Below, piece by piece: positions 9,830-20,211 of a stretch of DNA of 34,071 nt. The position numbers and the translations under genes are program-made. The stretch lies in contig CAXKVV010000076.1 of assembly GCA_964058805.1 (NCBI GenBank), positions 1 to 34,071 on the forward strand, read 5' to 3'. The notes beneath the pieces are model-generated. The model ran no database searches and had not been told where the DNA came from. It saw only the letters and a list, made by a program, of their open reading frames with translations. How positions within the stretch are numbered: position 1 is the first letter of the stretch; each line of letters begins with the position of its first letter. Origin of the DNA: Schoenoplectus triqueter (lineage: Eukaryota; Streptophyta; Magnoliopsida; Poales; Cyperaceae).

Positions 9830-12800
9830 TCATAATTTACAATAAATGTATATATTTTATAAAAGTGTCCGAGTAAATACTTTTTTCAGGGCAAAGGCCC
9901 CCAAAAATAGCATAATTAAAAATATTATCCTAATTAATTTTTTAACACAGGAAAAAAATATAAAAAATAGGAAAAATATTTATCCTATTTTTTTAGCCAA
10001 TTATACCTGTATTGTTTGCTTCCCAATGTTTGAGCTTTCATTTTTGTTTAGTTGACAATTTTTTCACTATAATTATAAATAAGAATGAAGTTGAATCTTC
10101 AAGCCAAGCATGCGACATCATCTACATTATTTACCGGTTGATTTTGTGTAATTATTAATTCACATTAATTCAATTGTTCTCAAGTTGTAAAATTTTCATT
10201 ACCAATACAATATAAGAATAATGAGTCACAAGACTCACAACATTAAATTCGCATGGAAATTTATCATGACCCTTTGATTTTCTGTACATAATTTATTCCA
10301 ACTGATAGTATTTTACTTTATATTATATTTTAATCTTGCAAATTTATAAAATTAAATCTTCACAAATTTACATTTTAATTTATTCTACAAAAGTAGCCCT
10401 AGTAAAATTGAAGTGCCAATTTTACGGGTTCCTTTTCTTTTCTTTTTTTTTTGGGGGAAAAAGATGGGTTCCTTTTCTTTGAAAGTGCTAGATATGGCTC
10501 AAATAAATGAGGCAGGTGATAAAACGAGAAAGATAGAGAATGGATTGGTGAATTATGAGCAGAAAGAGTACAAAGGAAGCACGCTGCTGCGTACAGCAAA
10601 CAATATAAAACACCCAACAAATTAAGAATTACACGCAACCACTTGGAAAAATCCAACCCAACTACGTACACTAACGCTAGCTAAGTTGATATAGTTGGCT
10701 AGTTAGAGAGTAATTGCTCGGCTCCCCATGCAAAATTAATAGTTTAATTTAATTAATTGCACCGACATCTTACCATAATTAACACGCATGCATGCATGCA
10801 GATCCCAACTTAATTTGTACCTGAAGTTTTCTTCTCCGTAGAGCGCTAATTTTGTACTTCAATTTAATTATCAATTATCAGTTAATCAATAATCTAGTAA
10901 ATTTATGTTACCCCGCGTTACAGTAACCAAACAGCTTGTGTCCGTATTAATTTATTGCACAGATATAGTCACCAAATTGATAATTGAACAAACAATTTTG
11001 GTCAAAGAATTGGTGCATGTTGAATTGAATCTTTAATTACGCGTATGAGCTGGTCCCTTAAACATCAATAAATACATATATTGATAAAAGGCAACTAACC
11101 AGATAATTAATCTAATTAAAATTATATATTTAAAACTACTGACTAATAAATATCTAGACCTAGGGCATGCCAAACTTTGAGTAAAATTTGAGGAATATAT
11201 GCTTCCAGGCACATAGATGTACCTACTTGAAAATTGGAAAGGTGAGAGAAAGGAGAAGAAAGTAAAAGAGAAATAGGGTAGGGACGAATTAGGCCATCAC
11301 CTTTCATGTCCTGATCACTATAATCCAAATATAATGCCTTATAAGTTATAACAAACAAATAATTCAGCTCAAATAGGCTGTAAATTTTTACGTGTAAAGA
11401 ATCTTCCGAGAAAGATTTTTTTATTGTTGTTGTTTTTTTTTTGTGGCAGTAAGATGGATGCTAATCATCTCCTAGAGTCGATCAATAAAACAAATGACAA
11501 GTTGCTTATATACCATCCATAAATTAAATGCCACGTGCACACGTTATTTTGATGTTATTTATCATTTAGAATTTGATTTAATCGTTGGAAAATATGACGA
11601 CTGCTAACAGAACTTCTAATTAATTAATTATTTTATTTTTAAAATTTAGACCCGCAAATTTACGATTTTTTTCCGTTCATAATTGTGAAGTACTATATAG
11701 TAACGCAAATAATTAATTGTTCTGGTTAATTTCATGAAAAATCACCCCCATTAACATTATTGATGAGAAAAAAACAATCTCCCCTCGCCACTGCACCTAA
11801 CATAGTCCTACGTTTTATGAGTTCTGAAACTTTTTATTTCTTCGCTGTTAAGTTCTTTAACGTGGAGGATGATAGCTATGAATAAGAAGTATAAGAAGTT
11901 CAGAACTACGTGTATGTTTTTAGATGGCTCAGGAACAGTAAAATAACTGTTATTTTTAGAATAAAAATAGCAATAATATATTCAAATATAAATCTACTAT
12001 TTCAAATTCAATAGTGAGGATAATTATAATTTTTATTTATTATTTCAAATATATAATTCAAATAACATTTCTACTATTCAAAATAATATTATATTTTTAC
12101 TATTCTCATACTAACCAAGATATCACTATTTTTTCACCATCCTCATTTACTCTTCTCAATTTTTCTATTCTTACGTTATTTTTTACACCATCAAAACATT
12201 ACAATCTACATATACAGTATTCCAAATTACTTGATTGAGACGAAGCCCGGTTATATTATTCTTTATTTCTTTAGGCAATTGAGGCAAAAACGTGAAAAGT
12301 ATTTGGAATAATGCAGATAGAAAGCAACTAGAAGCCAACCTCCCGTGAATATGATGTAACTGTAACATATACTTTATTACTTATAATTATTACCTTGTTA
12401 AACCACTTCTGAGGAAAGAGAAAAACAAATGTCAAATTCTGACTTCTGTAAAACGACCTTGATTTTCTATGTCACACCCTGTATATGTACATATATGGAA
12501 AGATCGAGGAAATTAATGTCTTATTATTGAATATTGGATGTCGCATAAAGAAAATTAATTTAATTTAGGGGCTTGAACATATATGCAAAATATCGGTCAA
12601 AAAATGTTGCCCACTTTGGTTTATTCTAAATATAAGTTTAGTTATTATAAAATCAATTTGGGATTTAGTTTTTTTGCACAAGATAAGCTAAAAGTGCTTG
12701 TGTTGAAAACTAATCATGAAACGTTTATATAATTAGTTTTATTATTTAATTATTAGAATATATTCTTCGTTAAAAAAATAAGAGTAAATAAATTATATAT

Positions 12801-13870
12801 GTTGATCAACCTCTTTTTTTTTGCATATGTTGATCAACCTCTTATTCTTAAAGATGGAAGTGAAATCTCTTATATTAATACAAAAATACTCTTGAAAATA
12901 AATTAATTAATATTAGCGACAAAAAAAATTGCCAAAAGTTTTCACTTACAAAATGTTAGAGTGGTAATTTCAAACTTTTAGAAAAATTAATATGGAAATT
13001 AGTTTTAAAATATCTTGCTACCATGCATTAAAAACAAAAATATGATCACATGACGAGAGGATTTCTCATAAGAAAATGGTATCAACCGACCCCATTGTTT
13101 ATGTTACCCGCGTTTTCCTCTGAGAAAAGACCCAACACCCAAGTTGTACATATTAATATATATGATCATGAATGCGAAATTCAAGGAGATCGATTAGTGT
13201 ATTTGACCAGATCAATTCTGCAGCATAGGACAAATTGATTATCTAATTTAATTAATAAAAAGGAAAACATTTTTCTTCCCAAAGACCACATTTGTACCTT
13301 CTAAATTATATGCCACATGCCTCTATCGGCGTATCTGCATCAGTCACCGAGGGAAAAAAAGGTAAAAAAATGTTTCTCATGTTGTATTAAGATAATATTA
13401 TATTCTTCCTTATACGCCGTTTTATTTATGTTCAGTTCCACACTAATAATGTTAAATCGATTTATAAAACCCGCCGTCTAGAAAGGATTTTGAAAAATGA
13501 AAACGTAGAAAATATTGTTTAATTTGGATGATGAATGTTCCAATGTATATATAAAATCTTAGTTGAACTAGTTCATTAACTAGGATTTGCAAAGGATTTT
13601 TTTGTTGTACTCTATGTATTTTTTAATTTATTTCTATAATGTTAATTTCTAAAACTGCAAGGGAATTCTGGATATCTATGCCACAGGTACAAAATATTGT
13701 TTAATTCAAGAAATGTACTTAGATTTTTTTTATTTTCGATAAATAAGTTTCCAATAACTCTGTTATGTACTACTTTTCGTATCTTTTTTTCGTAATTGTA
13801 CCCGCACCAGTGGAGAGGTGAGATCCGATACAATATGAACTTATTTTAACAATACAAAATACAAGTGTGT
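9830..13870. other. 4-kb intergenic stretch, no gene recognised
   Basis: Frames up to 90 codons occur (for example 10671-10399 on the minus strand) but look composition-driven: they run through poly-T and poly-A tracts and resemble no family. Small local features are a run of overlapping CATGCA (RY-type) words at 10786-10800, a CACGTG G-box near 11532, and a 19-bp direct repeat at 12797-12815 and 12825-12843. 11930-12230 is rich in TACTATTC and CAAATA words and may be a decayed MITE. No RNA gene was seen. Confidence 0.45.
12797..12843. repeat. Short tandem duplication, 28-bp period
   Basis: ATATGTTGATCAACCTCTT occurs at 12797-12815 and again at 12825-12843. The core TTGATCAA is itself palindromic. 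It looks like a replication-slippage duplication, and no coding or element context is visible. Confidence 0.85.
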
Positions 13871-13880
13871 GCATCTATAT

Positions 13881-14294
13881 ATATAGAGAGAGAGTTTAGC
13901 TACGGTGCTACGCGTAGCACGGATGGTCTGTATGCTACGGACCGTTTCTCCGTCTTCAAAGTTCAAATAGTCGATCCGACCGGTCAAAATATTTTTCATA
14001 TGAAAATCTAGTTGGAGACCAAATTTTATATTTTTTAGAATTTTTTTACTATTTTTTAAGATAGCTAGAAAACCACTTGATTTTAATTATTATGAGGCAT
14101 TCAAAGGAATCATTTTCTAGCTATCTTAAAAAAGAGTGAAAAAAACCTAAAAAATATAAAATTTGATCTCCAACTAGATTTTCATATGAGAAATATTTTG
14201 ACCGGTCGGATCGACCATTTATATTTTAAAGATGAAAAAATAGTCCGTAGCACACGAGTCATCTGTGCTACGCGTAGCACCGTAGTCAAACTCT
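13881..14294. mobile_element. Foldback element A (complete hairpin)
   Basis: The element can fold nearly end to end. The left arm starts AGAGAGTTTAGCTACG and the right arm ends CGTAGTCAAACTCT; each carries the 16-bp perfect palindrome GTGCTACGCGTAGCAC (13905-13920 and 14265-14280). The complementary arms continue inward through GACCGGTC, CATATGAAAATCTAGTTG and AGATAGCTAGAAAA to about 14072 and 14113, leaving a loop of about 40 bp. It is flanked by TATATATA on both sides. There is no coding capacity. Superfamily is unassigned, since any TA-type target duplication is hidden in the TA repeat. Confidence 0.85.
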
Positions 14295-14312
14295 ATATAT
14301 ATATAGAGAGAG

Positions 14313-14686
14313 AGTAAATCTACGGTGAACTTAAACTCACGGAAGACATCCGTGAGCTTAGCTCAAAAAATATAACAAATGATCTCAAAATTTTAATTTT
14401 TCACTCTCATTAAATTCTTCATATTGAAATCATTTAGGGTATAAAAAATTGGGATGTTTTGAGTTTTCTAAGTCACTATTTTTAATTTTTGAAAATCATC
14501 TCCAAAAATAATAATAAAATATTCAATATTTATACATTATATTTAAAAATTAAAAAGAGTGACATAAAAAACTCGAAACACCTTGTACCCCATAAGATTT
14601 CAATATGAAGAATTTAATGAGATTGAAAAATCAAAATTTGGAGCTCATTTGATATTTTTTTTGAGCTAAGCTCACCGTAAATTTAC
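14313..14686. mobile_element. Foldback element B
   Basis: The left end is GTAAATCTACGGTGAACTT and the right end is its near complement AGCTCACCGTAAATTTAC. The arms are complementary over most of the 374 bp (ATTCTTCATATTGAAATC against GATTTCAATATGAAGAAT, and GTGTTTCGAG/TTGAG-type words toward the middle). It begins directly in the (TA)n(GA)n tract that ends element A. The right end has lost its (TC)n tail. Confidence 0.8.
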
Positions 14687-14699
14687 ATGAAAATTAACG

Positions 14700-15081
14700 T
14701 ATATATATGCTACTAACACAAAAAAATATATATCAAATCATTCTCAAACTTTAATTTATCATACTCTTTAAATTCTTCATATGAAAATTTTACGAAATAT
14801 AAAAATTTAGTGTGTTTTGATTTTTCTAAATTACTGTTATTAATTTTTTTTAAAATCAACTCTCAAAATAATAATAAAATATTTAATGTTTGTTCATTAT
14901 TTTTAAAAATTAAAAATATTGACTTAAAAAACTGAAAACACCCTATTTTTTTGTATCCCATATGATTTTGAAATGAAGAATTTTTAATGAGTATGATAAA
15001 TTAAAATTCGGAGATGATTTTATGTATATTTTTATTAGGACCATGAAAGCTGGGCTCTGTGCAACTAGGAGTATTCTAGCT

Positions 15082-15082
<1 letters not shown>
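14700..15082. mobile_element. Foldback element C (eroded ends)
   Basis: The inner arms are clearly complementary and related to element B: AAATTCTTCATATGAAAATTTTACG on the left against the ATTTTGAAATGAAGAATTTTTAATGAG region on the right. The left terminus is lost. The right terminus reads CTAGGAGTATTCTAGCTTATATA, which resembles the right end of element J. It is followed by a (TA)n(GA)n tract. Confidence 0.6.
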
Positions 15083-15115
<33 letters not shown>

Positions 15116-15116
<1 letters not shown>

Positions 15117-15488
15117 TAAGGCTATGATGCTTTACGAAGCACAAAATCTCTTGTGTTTTGTGTTTGTATCTCAAATTTAAAAGTTCAAATGGACGATCCA
15201 AACCGTTGAACATAATTTTCATATTAAAATCTTTAGAGAATAAATTTTATATTTTTTAAAATTATTTGTTATTTTTTAGATGGGTACAAATTTATCTATC
15301 TAATGATTTATGCACCACTCAATATTAATAATTTTTCACTCATAAAAAAATAGCAAACATATTTAAAAAAAATAAAAATTAATCCCGAGGATATTTCCAT
15401 ATTAAGATCATGTTAAACGATTTGGATCAGCCATTTTGACTTTTAAATTTGAGACACAGACACAAAATACGAGAGATTTTGTGCTTCG

Positions 15489-15489
<1 letters not shown>
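15116..15489. mobile_element. Foldback element D
   Basis: The left end is GTAAGGCTATGATGCTTTACGAAGCAC directly after (TA)n(GA)n. The right end stops at GAGATTTTGTGCTTCGATATA, so it has lost the outer 15 or so bases. The arms pair through CACAAAATCTC with GAGATTTTGTG, and TCAAATTTAAAAGTTCAAATGG with CCATTTTGACTTTTAAATTTGA. The inner part resembles elements A and K (ATTTTATATTTTTTA). The TGCTT-ACG-AAGCA block is an imperfect palindrome at the same place as the 16-bp palindromes of A, E and F. Confidence 0.75.
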
Positions 15490-15502
<13 letters not shown>

Positions 15503-15524
<22 letters not shown>

Positions 15525-15929
15525 TAAATCTACGGTGAGCTTAAGCTCACGGAAGACCTCTGTGAACTTAGCTAAAAAAATATATCAAATGATCTCCAAA
15601 TTTATATTTTTAATCTCATTAAATTCTTCATATTGAAATCTTATGGGGTATAAAAATTTAGAATATTTTGAGTTTTTTAAGTCACTCTATTCAACTTTTT
15701 AAAATAATGTACAAACATTGAATATATTATTATTATTTTTGGAGCTGATATTCAAAAATTAAAAATAATGACTTAAAAAACTTGAAATATACCAAACTTT
15801 TGTACCCCATAAGATTTTAATATGAAAAATTTAATGAGAGTGAAAAATTAAAATTTGGAGATCATTTGATATATTTTTTGAGCTAAGTTCACGGAGGTCT
15901 TCCGTGAGCTTAAGCTCACCGTAGATTTA

Positions 15930-15949
<20 letters not shown>
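15503..15949. mobile_element. Foldback element E (best preserved)
   Basis: The inverted termini are near perfect over about 65 bp. (GA)n then GTAAATCTACG then the 16-bp palindrome GTGAGCTTAAGCTCAC (15535-15550) on the left is mirrored by 15904-15919, CGTAGATTTAC and (TC)n on the right. The arms run inward through GGAAGACC, AGCTAA, ATCAAATGATCTCC and AATTTAATGAG. The middle (about 15700) has TTATTATTATTTTTGGAGC. It is flanked by (TA)n on both sides. The high arm identity suggests it is among the younger elements of the cluster, or that its arms have been corrected by gene conversion. Confidence 0.9.
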
Positions 15950-15965
<16 letters not shown>

Positions 15966-15989
<24 letters not shown>

Positions 15990-16320
15990 TGAAGATACCG
16001 TGAGCTTAAGCTCACGAAGGCCTTCTGTGAGCTTAACTCAAAAAACATATCAAATCGTCTCAAAATTTTAATTTATCATTCTCATTAAATTTCTCATGAG
16101 ATGCAAAAATTTGGAGAGTTTTGAGCTTTTTAAGTCATGGTTTTAATTTTTAAAAATTAGCTCTAAGAATAATAATAATATATTCAATACTTGCATCCCA
16201 CAATATTTTTATATAAAGAATTTAATGAGAATGATAAATTAAAATTTTGAGATGATTTGATATATTTTTTGAGTTAAGCTCACGGAAGGTCTCCGTGAGC
16301 TTAAGCTCACGGTATCTTTA

Positions 16321-16340
<20 letters not shown>
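15966..16340. mobile_element. Foldback element F
   Basis: The left end is (GA)n then GTGAAGATACC then GTGAGCTTAAGCTCAC starting at 15999-16000; the right end is GTGAGCTTAAGCTCAC (16295-16310) then GGTATCTTTAC and (TC)n. The palindrome is identical to that of element E, although the outermost bases differ (GAAGATACC against AAATCTACG), so it is a sister subfamily. The arms are complementary through ATCAAATCGTCTCAAAATTTTAATTTATCATTCTCATTAAAT. It shares its left (TA)n tract with the right end of element E. Confidence 0.85.
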
Positions 16341-16354
<14 letters not shown>

Positions 16355-16640
16355 TACTTATGGTGCTTTACAAAATAAAAAAAATAATATTTTTTCTTTG
16401 ATAAAATATTTTATATCCTGACGGCTCAAATGGCCAACCTAAGTTGGTCAATAATTTATTTATCAAAATTTCATAATTTTTTTAGCTTTTTAGCTATTTT
16501 TTAATTATTTTTAAAAATAGCCTCTAAATAGATTTTGATGTAAAGAATTTATTGAGATAGAAAGATTAAAATTTAGAGATGATTAGATATATATTTTTGA
16601 GTTAAGAACACATAAGGGGATTTACTCTCTCTCTCTCTCT
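16355..16640. mobile_element. Foldback element G (chimeric or half elements)
   Basis: The left end has TATGGTGCTTTACAAAA, like elements A and D, but the right end (GTTAAGAACACATAAGGGGATTTAC followed by (TC)n) belongs to the B/E/F type. The two ends do not pair with each other. It therefore looks like a junction of two broken elements. It is flanked by (TA)n. Confidence 0.55.
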
Positions 16641-16651
16641 ATATATATATA

Positions 16652-17000
16652 TAATTATGAAAATATTTACATTTCAGCTGATATGCAAACACATAAAAAT
16701 TATATTTTAAAATCTCAAAAATTTTAATTTATGATTTCCATTTTAAAATCTCAAAAATTTATAATGCGGGATATAAAAATTTGAAGTGTTTTGAATTTTT
16801 TAAGTCACTTTGTTAAAATTTGAAAAACATTTGCCCTAATAATAATAATAATAATAATAAATATGCAATGTTTGTGTTGTTTTTTCAAAATTTCAAAAGA
16901 GTCACTTGAGAAACTCAAAACACTTCATTTTTTTTAGTTTTTAAAATATATCTTTTGACGCGTTATTATATCAACCGAAATGCAAATATTTTCATAATTA
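16652..17000. mobile_element. Foldback element H, distinct terminus
   Basis: The inverted ends are TAATTATGAAAATATTTACA on the left against its near complement ATTTTCATAATTA on the right, with about 33 bp of terminal match at a few mismatches (16652-16684 and 16968-17000). Inside there is a (TAA)n run near 16838 and complementary words such as AAGTGTTTTGAATTTTTTAAGTCACTT against GTCACTTGAGAAACTCAAAACACTT. It is not of the TACGGTG type, but it is inserted in the same kind of TA tract. A stray piece of the same terminus is at 17096-17113. Confidence 0.75.
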
Positions 17001-17013
17001 TCTATTTATATAA

Positions 17014-17061
<48 letters not shown>

Positions 17062-17123
17062 AAGCCACTTCCGTGTTCTTAACTCAAAAATATATATCAT
17101 CTGAAATGCAAATGTTTATATAT

Positions 17124-17427
17124 AGTTAGGCTATGCATAGAAAGTATGTCCCACGCTATGATTGATTTGAACTGCTCAAAATAATTTTCATATAAATATC
17201 TAGTTATAAAATAAATTTTATATTTTTTAGAATTTTAACTATTTTTTAGTTAGTTAGAAAATCACTTCTTTTAGTTGGCTCATAATAATTAAATCAAGTT
17301 ATTTTATAACTATCAAAAAAAGTAAACAATCTATAATGTATAAAATTTGATCTCAACTAGATATTTATACATAAATTATTTTGAGCCGTTCATGCTATGC
17401 CATGCGCACCATATCATAACTCTCTCT
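17124..17427. mobile_element. Foldback element I
   Basis: The left end is AGTTAGGCTATGCATAG and the right end is CATGCGCACCATATCATAACT followed by a short (CT)n and (TA)n. Inner arms pair: TTTCATATAAATATCTAGTT with AACTAGATATTTATACATAAA, and GAACTGCTCAAAATAA with TTATTTTGAGCCGTTC. It is related to elements A and K (CTAGTT and ATTTTATATTTTTTAGAATTTT), but its terminal palindrome is not preserved. Confidence 0.7.
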
Positions 17428-17459
17428 ATATATATAAATATATAGAGAAAGATATCTAT

Positions 17460-18025
17460 AGAGAGAGAGAAACTAAGGTTCGTATAGGAGCGTGTTACAT
17501 CTTCAAATTTTATTTTCTCTCTCAATAAATTTTTGATATTAAAATTTCATGGGATACACAAATTTATCATGTTATGAGTTTCATAAGTATTTGTTTTAAA
17601 TTTTTTAAGTGAAGCTAAAATAACAAATCTTTCATTTCAAAATAACTCACTTTAAAAAATTAAAATAAATACGTAAGAAACTCTAAAAATGAATTTTTTT
17701 TTATATTGCATAAGATTTTCATATAAAAAATTATTGAGACATATAAATTAAAATTTAAAAATGATTGAATATGTTTTTGAGTTAGTAGTGCGGAGGAGAT
17801 CCATGATTGAATATGTAAAGATTAATTATTTTTTTATTTTTTTAGGTTCATCTTAAAAAAATATGAAAGATATTTATGAAAATAAAAAAATAGTAAATCT
17901 TTGTATCCTATAAGATTTTAATATAAATAATTTATTGAGAAACAGAAATCAAAATTTGGAGATAACTGGATTTTTTTTAGTTAAGAGCACGGAGTGGCTC
18001 GGTGCTCCTAGGAGTACCCTAGCTT
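17460..18025. mobile_element. Foldback element J
   Basis: It starts in (GA)n with AACTAAGGTTCGTATAGGAG and ends GCTCCTAGGAGTACCCTAGCTTTA. The termini pair imperfectly (CTAAGG-type against CCTAG-type). The arms share AAATTTTTGATATTAAAATTTCATGGGAT against ATAAGATTTTAATATAAATAATTTATTGAG. It is longer than its neighbours (about 560 bp) and has an extra internal repeat of the arm around 17700-17770 and 17880-17960, so it may be a nested pair. Confidence 0.6.
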
Positions 18026-18030
18026 TATTA

Positions 18031-18344
18031 TAGAACGAATGGTACGTGTGTTACAGTCTGTTTCTCCATAATCGAAGTTCAAATGGTTGTTCTGACCGGT
18101 CAAAATATTTTTCATATGAAAATCTAGTTGGGGATCAAGTTTTATATTTTTTTTAGAATTTTTTTATTATTTTTTAAGATAGTTAAAAAATAATAAATAA
18201 TCTAAAGAATGTAAAATTTGATCATCAACTAGATTTTCATAAAAAAAATATTTTAACTAGTCGGATCGACTATTTAAACTTTAAAAATGAATAAATAGTC
18301 TGTAACACATGGTCATCGGTACTACGTATAGTAACGTAGCCTAA

Positions 18345-18347
<3 letters not shown>
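18031..18347. mobile_element. Foldback element K, old relative of element A
   Basis: It shares with element A the words GACCGGTCAAAATATTTTTC, CATATGAAAATCTAGTTGG, AAGATAG and TCGGATCGAC. The right end reads ACTACGTATAGTAACGTAGCC, a mutated form of A's terminal palindrome and CGTAG. The left end is eroded. It is followed by a long (TA)n run to 18378, which closes the cluster. Confidence 0.75.
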
Positions 18348-18379
<32 letters not shown>

Positions 18380-18659
18380 TCAATATATATTAATTTACCG
18401 ATATAGATATTTATATCACAACGTCGACCTATATATCCATCTCATATATGATTCGCACCATGCTGATATATATATCGATAATAATTGACCCTTCCAACAA
18501 AATAATTATGTCTCGTGTTGGGCCTGTTAATTAACTGGCAGTTATCATGAATTGAGCGATCACACACTAATGACAGAATGTTACTAATCATCTTTTAATA
18601 CAATTCTCTTGTTGAGGTTGTTAATGGGAGTTATCATAAATTGAAGTGCCAACTTCCAC

Positions 18660-18667
18660 AATACACC
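18660..18667. repeat. Target-site duplication of the hAT element, left copy
   Basis: AATACACC, identical to 19107-19114 directly after the other end of the element. Confidence 0.88.
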
Positions 18668-19106
18668 CAGGGCGGACACAGCTTATGCCTGGGGGGCAGC
18701 TGCGCCTCTGGATTTTGAAAATCAGTACTTTTCGGTAATACTTTCGATAATTTGTCTTCCCTTAAAAAATTTTGTTGTCCCCCTCTGGATTGTCTGATTA
18801 ATTTTTTTATTGAAAAAAATATATTTAATATCGTGCATAATAAAATAATTATGTAAAGATATTAAAATATAAAGATCCGTAAACGAAAACTTTCTTCACC
18901 AACTTGATTATCTATTAGTTTGAGATTTATTTTATTGTTATTTTTAATATATAAAATATTATTATTTTAATAAAATTTTATTAGATAATAATATATATTA
19001 AATTATTATTTTTTATTTAGTACCCGATTAGTTAATGAATTTAAACCCGATAACCTATTACAATCCGATAATTGCCCACCTGATCAAAATCATACATCCG
19101 CCCCTG
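18668..19106. mobile_element. hAT-type nonautonomous element with 8-bp target duplication
   Basis: The left end starts CAGGGCGGAC (18668) and the right end finishes GTCCGCCCTG-like as ATCCGCCCCTG (19106), so the terminal inverted repeat is CAGGGGCGGA. AATACACC lies immediately outside both ends (18660-18667 and 19107-19114), an exact 8-bp target-site duplication. CAGGG-type termini and 8-bp duplications are the mark of the hAT superfamily. The 439 bp between have no coding capacity. The right two thirds match the inverted copy at 9517-9800. Confidence 0.88.
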
Positions 19107-19114
19107 AATACACC
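19107..19114. repeat. Target-site duplication of the hAT element, right copy
   Basis: AATACACC, identical to 18660-18667. Confidence 0.88.
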
Positions 19115-20084
19115 TAACAATGTCCAATTTAGAAGCTTTGAAATTTTTTTGTATATATGATATGCTGCTTTTGTTAATTGTAATTGCATGACACTAGCCA
19201 TAAAAATAGTAAAATTTACTAAAGTTTTCTTGTTAATTAGTAGCTTTCCAAAGCCTACGATAAAATTAATTACCAAAAATATAGAATACTGTAGTTTTCA
19301 TGCAAGCGGACAGTGCTATCAGGTGCATGAATGCTATGGGGCCAATTATTAAACCTACTCTAACAAACAAAATGTGTGATAGTTAATTTAACAGCAAAAT
19401 CTACAACAATATTAAATTAATTTTATCTTCTTTTTGAGTAATTCACATCGCTGTGTATTAGTCAGGTTTTGCCAGCAATACACCTTTCATTAATATACCG
19501 AATTGTTACGTACGTGATATATTTAAGAAAAAATTGACAGTAACAGCCATTTAGAGTGATTGACGTCGACAACATAAAATAGAAAATTTTGGATTCTGAT
19601 TAATGTTTCGGAGCTTTAAATATTGGAGAGGTACATGCATGTTTGGCTCAGACTCAGTGGAGTAATTATACTTGAATCATTTCAATTTAGTTAGCTTTCG
19701 ACTTGTTTGTTAGACATGAAGAATTTTAAAGGATAATTTTGGTATGATCAATGAATCAACAGTGTTAGATATTTAGCCTCTTAATTATTAAACTGCAACA
19801 TATAAGGTTCCCTCAAAATAAATAAAAAAATCCTCAAAATAAAAAAAAATCTCATATATGTTGATTGGGATTGTTTTATATATATTCACCCTGATCCATA
19901 GGTAATAATTAGATTCGCACATATTTTCATGGTCAAACATCATGGGTGCGAAAAAGATAGAAAATAATATAGTCGAGGAAAAGAATAAAATTATTAAGAG
20001 AGATGGCACATTTAGTACTAAAGTCAAGTTCCAGTGATAACTAAAGAGACCTGGCAACTGCCACAATAATAATATTCGTGAGCA
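19115..20084 (+). promoter_or_regulatory. Upstream region of the GDSL esterase gene
   Basis: This is AT-rich, non-coding sequence. A TGACGTCGA element with an ACGT core lies near 19560, the kind of site bZIP factors bind in plants; whether it is used is unknown. No other gene or repeat was seen. The hAT insertion ends about 1.1 kb before the coding start. Confidence 0.4.
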
Positions 20085-20094
20085 CTATATATAT
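20085..20094 (+). promoter_or_regulatory. TATA box of the GDSL esterase gene
   Basis: CTATATATAT lies about 118 bp upstream of the ATG. It is followed 20-40 bp later by a pyrimidine-rich CATCTCTCCTCTC stretch, a likely start of transcription. This gives a 5' leader of roughly 90 bases. Confidence 0.6.
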
Positions 20095-20211
20095 GCTTCT
20101 CTACATTTGTTTCTGCATCTCTCCTCTCTTTCTACATATATAGCTAGCTAGTAGACTTACATCTATTAGCTACGTACACACATCAAAAAACATCACTTGA
20201 GAGTTGAGACC

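Noticed and set aside
10399..10671. 90-codon minus-strand frame with a hydrophobic stretch and an overlapping plus-strand frame
   Set aside because: No family resemblance, low-complexity poly-T/poly-A tail, and no splice or promoter support.
10786..10800. Overlapping CATGCA words as an active seed-type RY promoter element
   Set aside because: No gene follows within several kilobases in either direction; it could be a simple repeat.
15848..16063. 71-codon minus-strand frame with Ser-Leu and Glu-Arg repeats
   Set aside because: It runs straight through the (GA)n/(TA)n tract and two foldback termini, so the repeats are microsatellite translation.
13875..18378. CRISPR-like impression from regularly spaced repeats
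   Set aside because: Units are 300-560 bp hairpins with differing inner sequences in a plant genome; there are no short direct repeats with uniform spacers.
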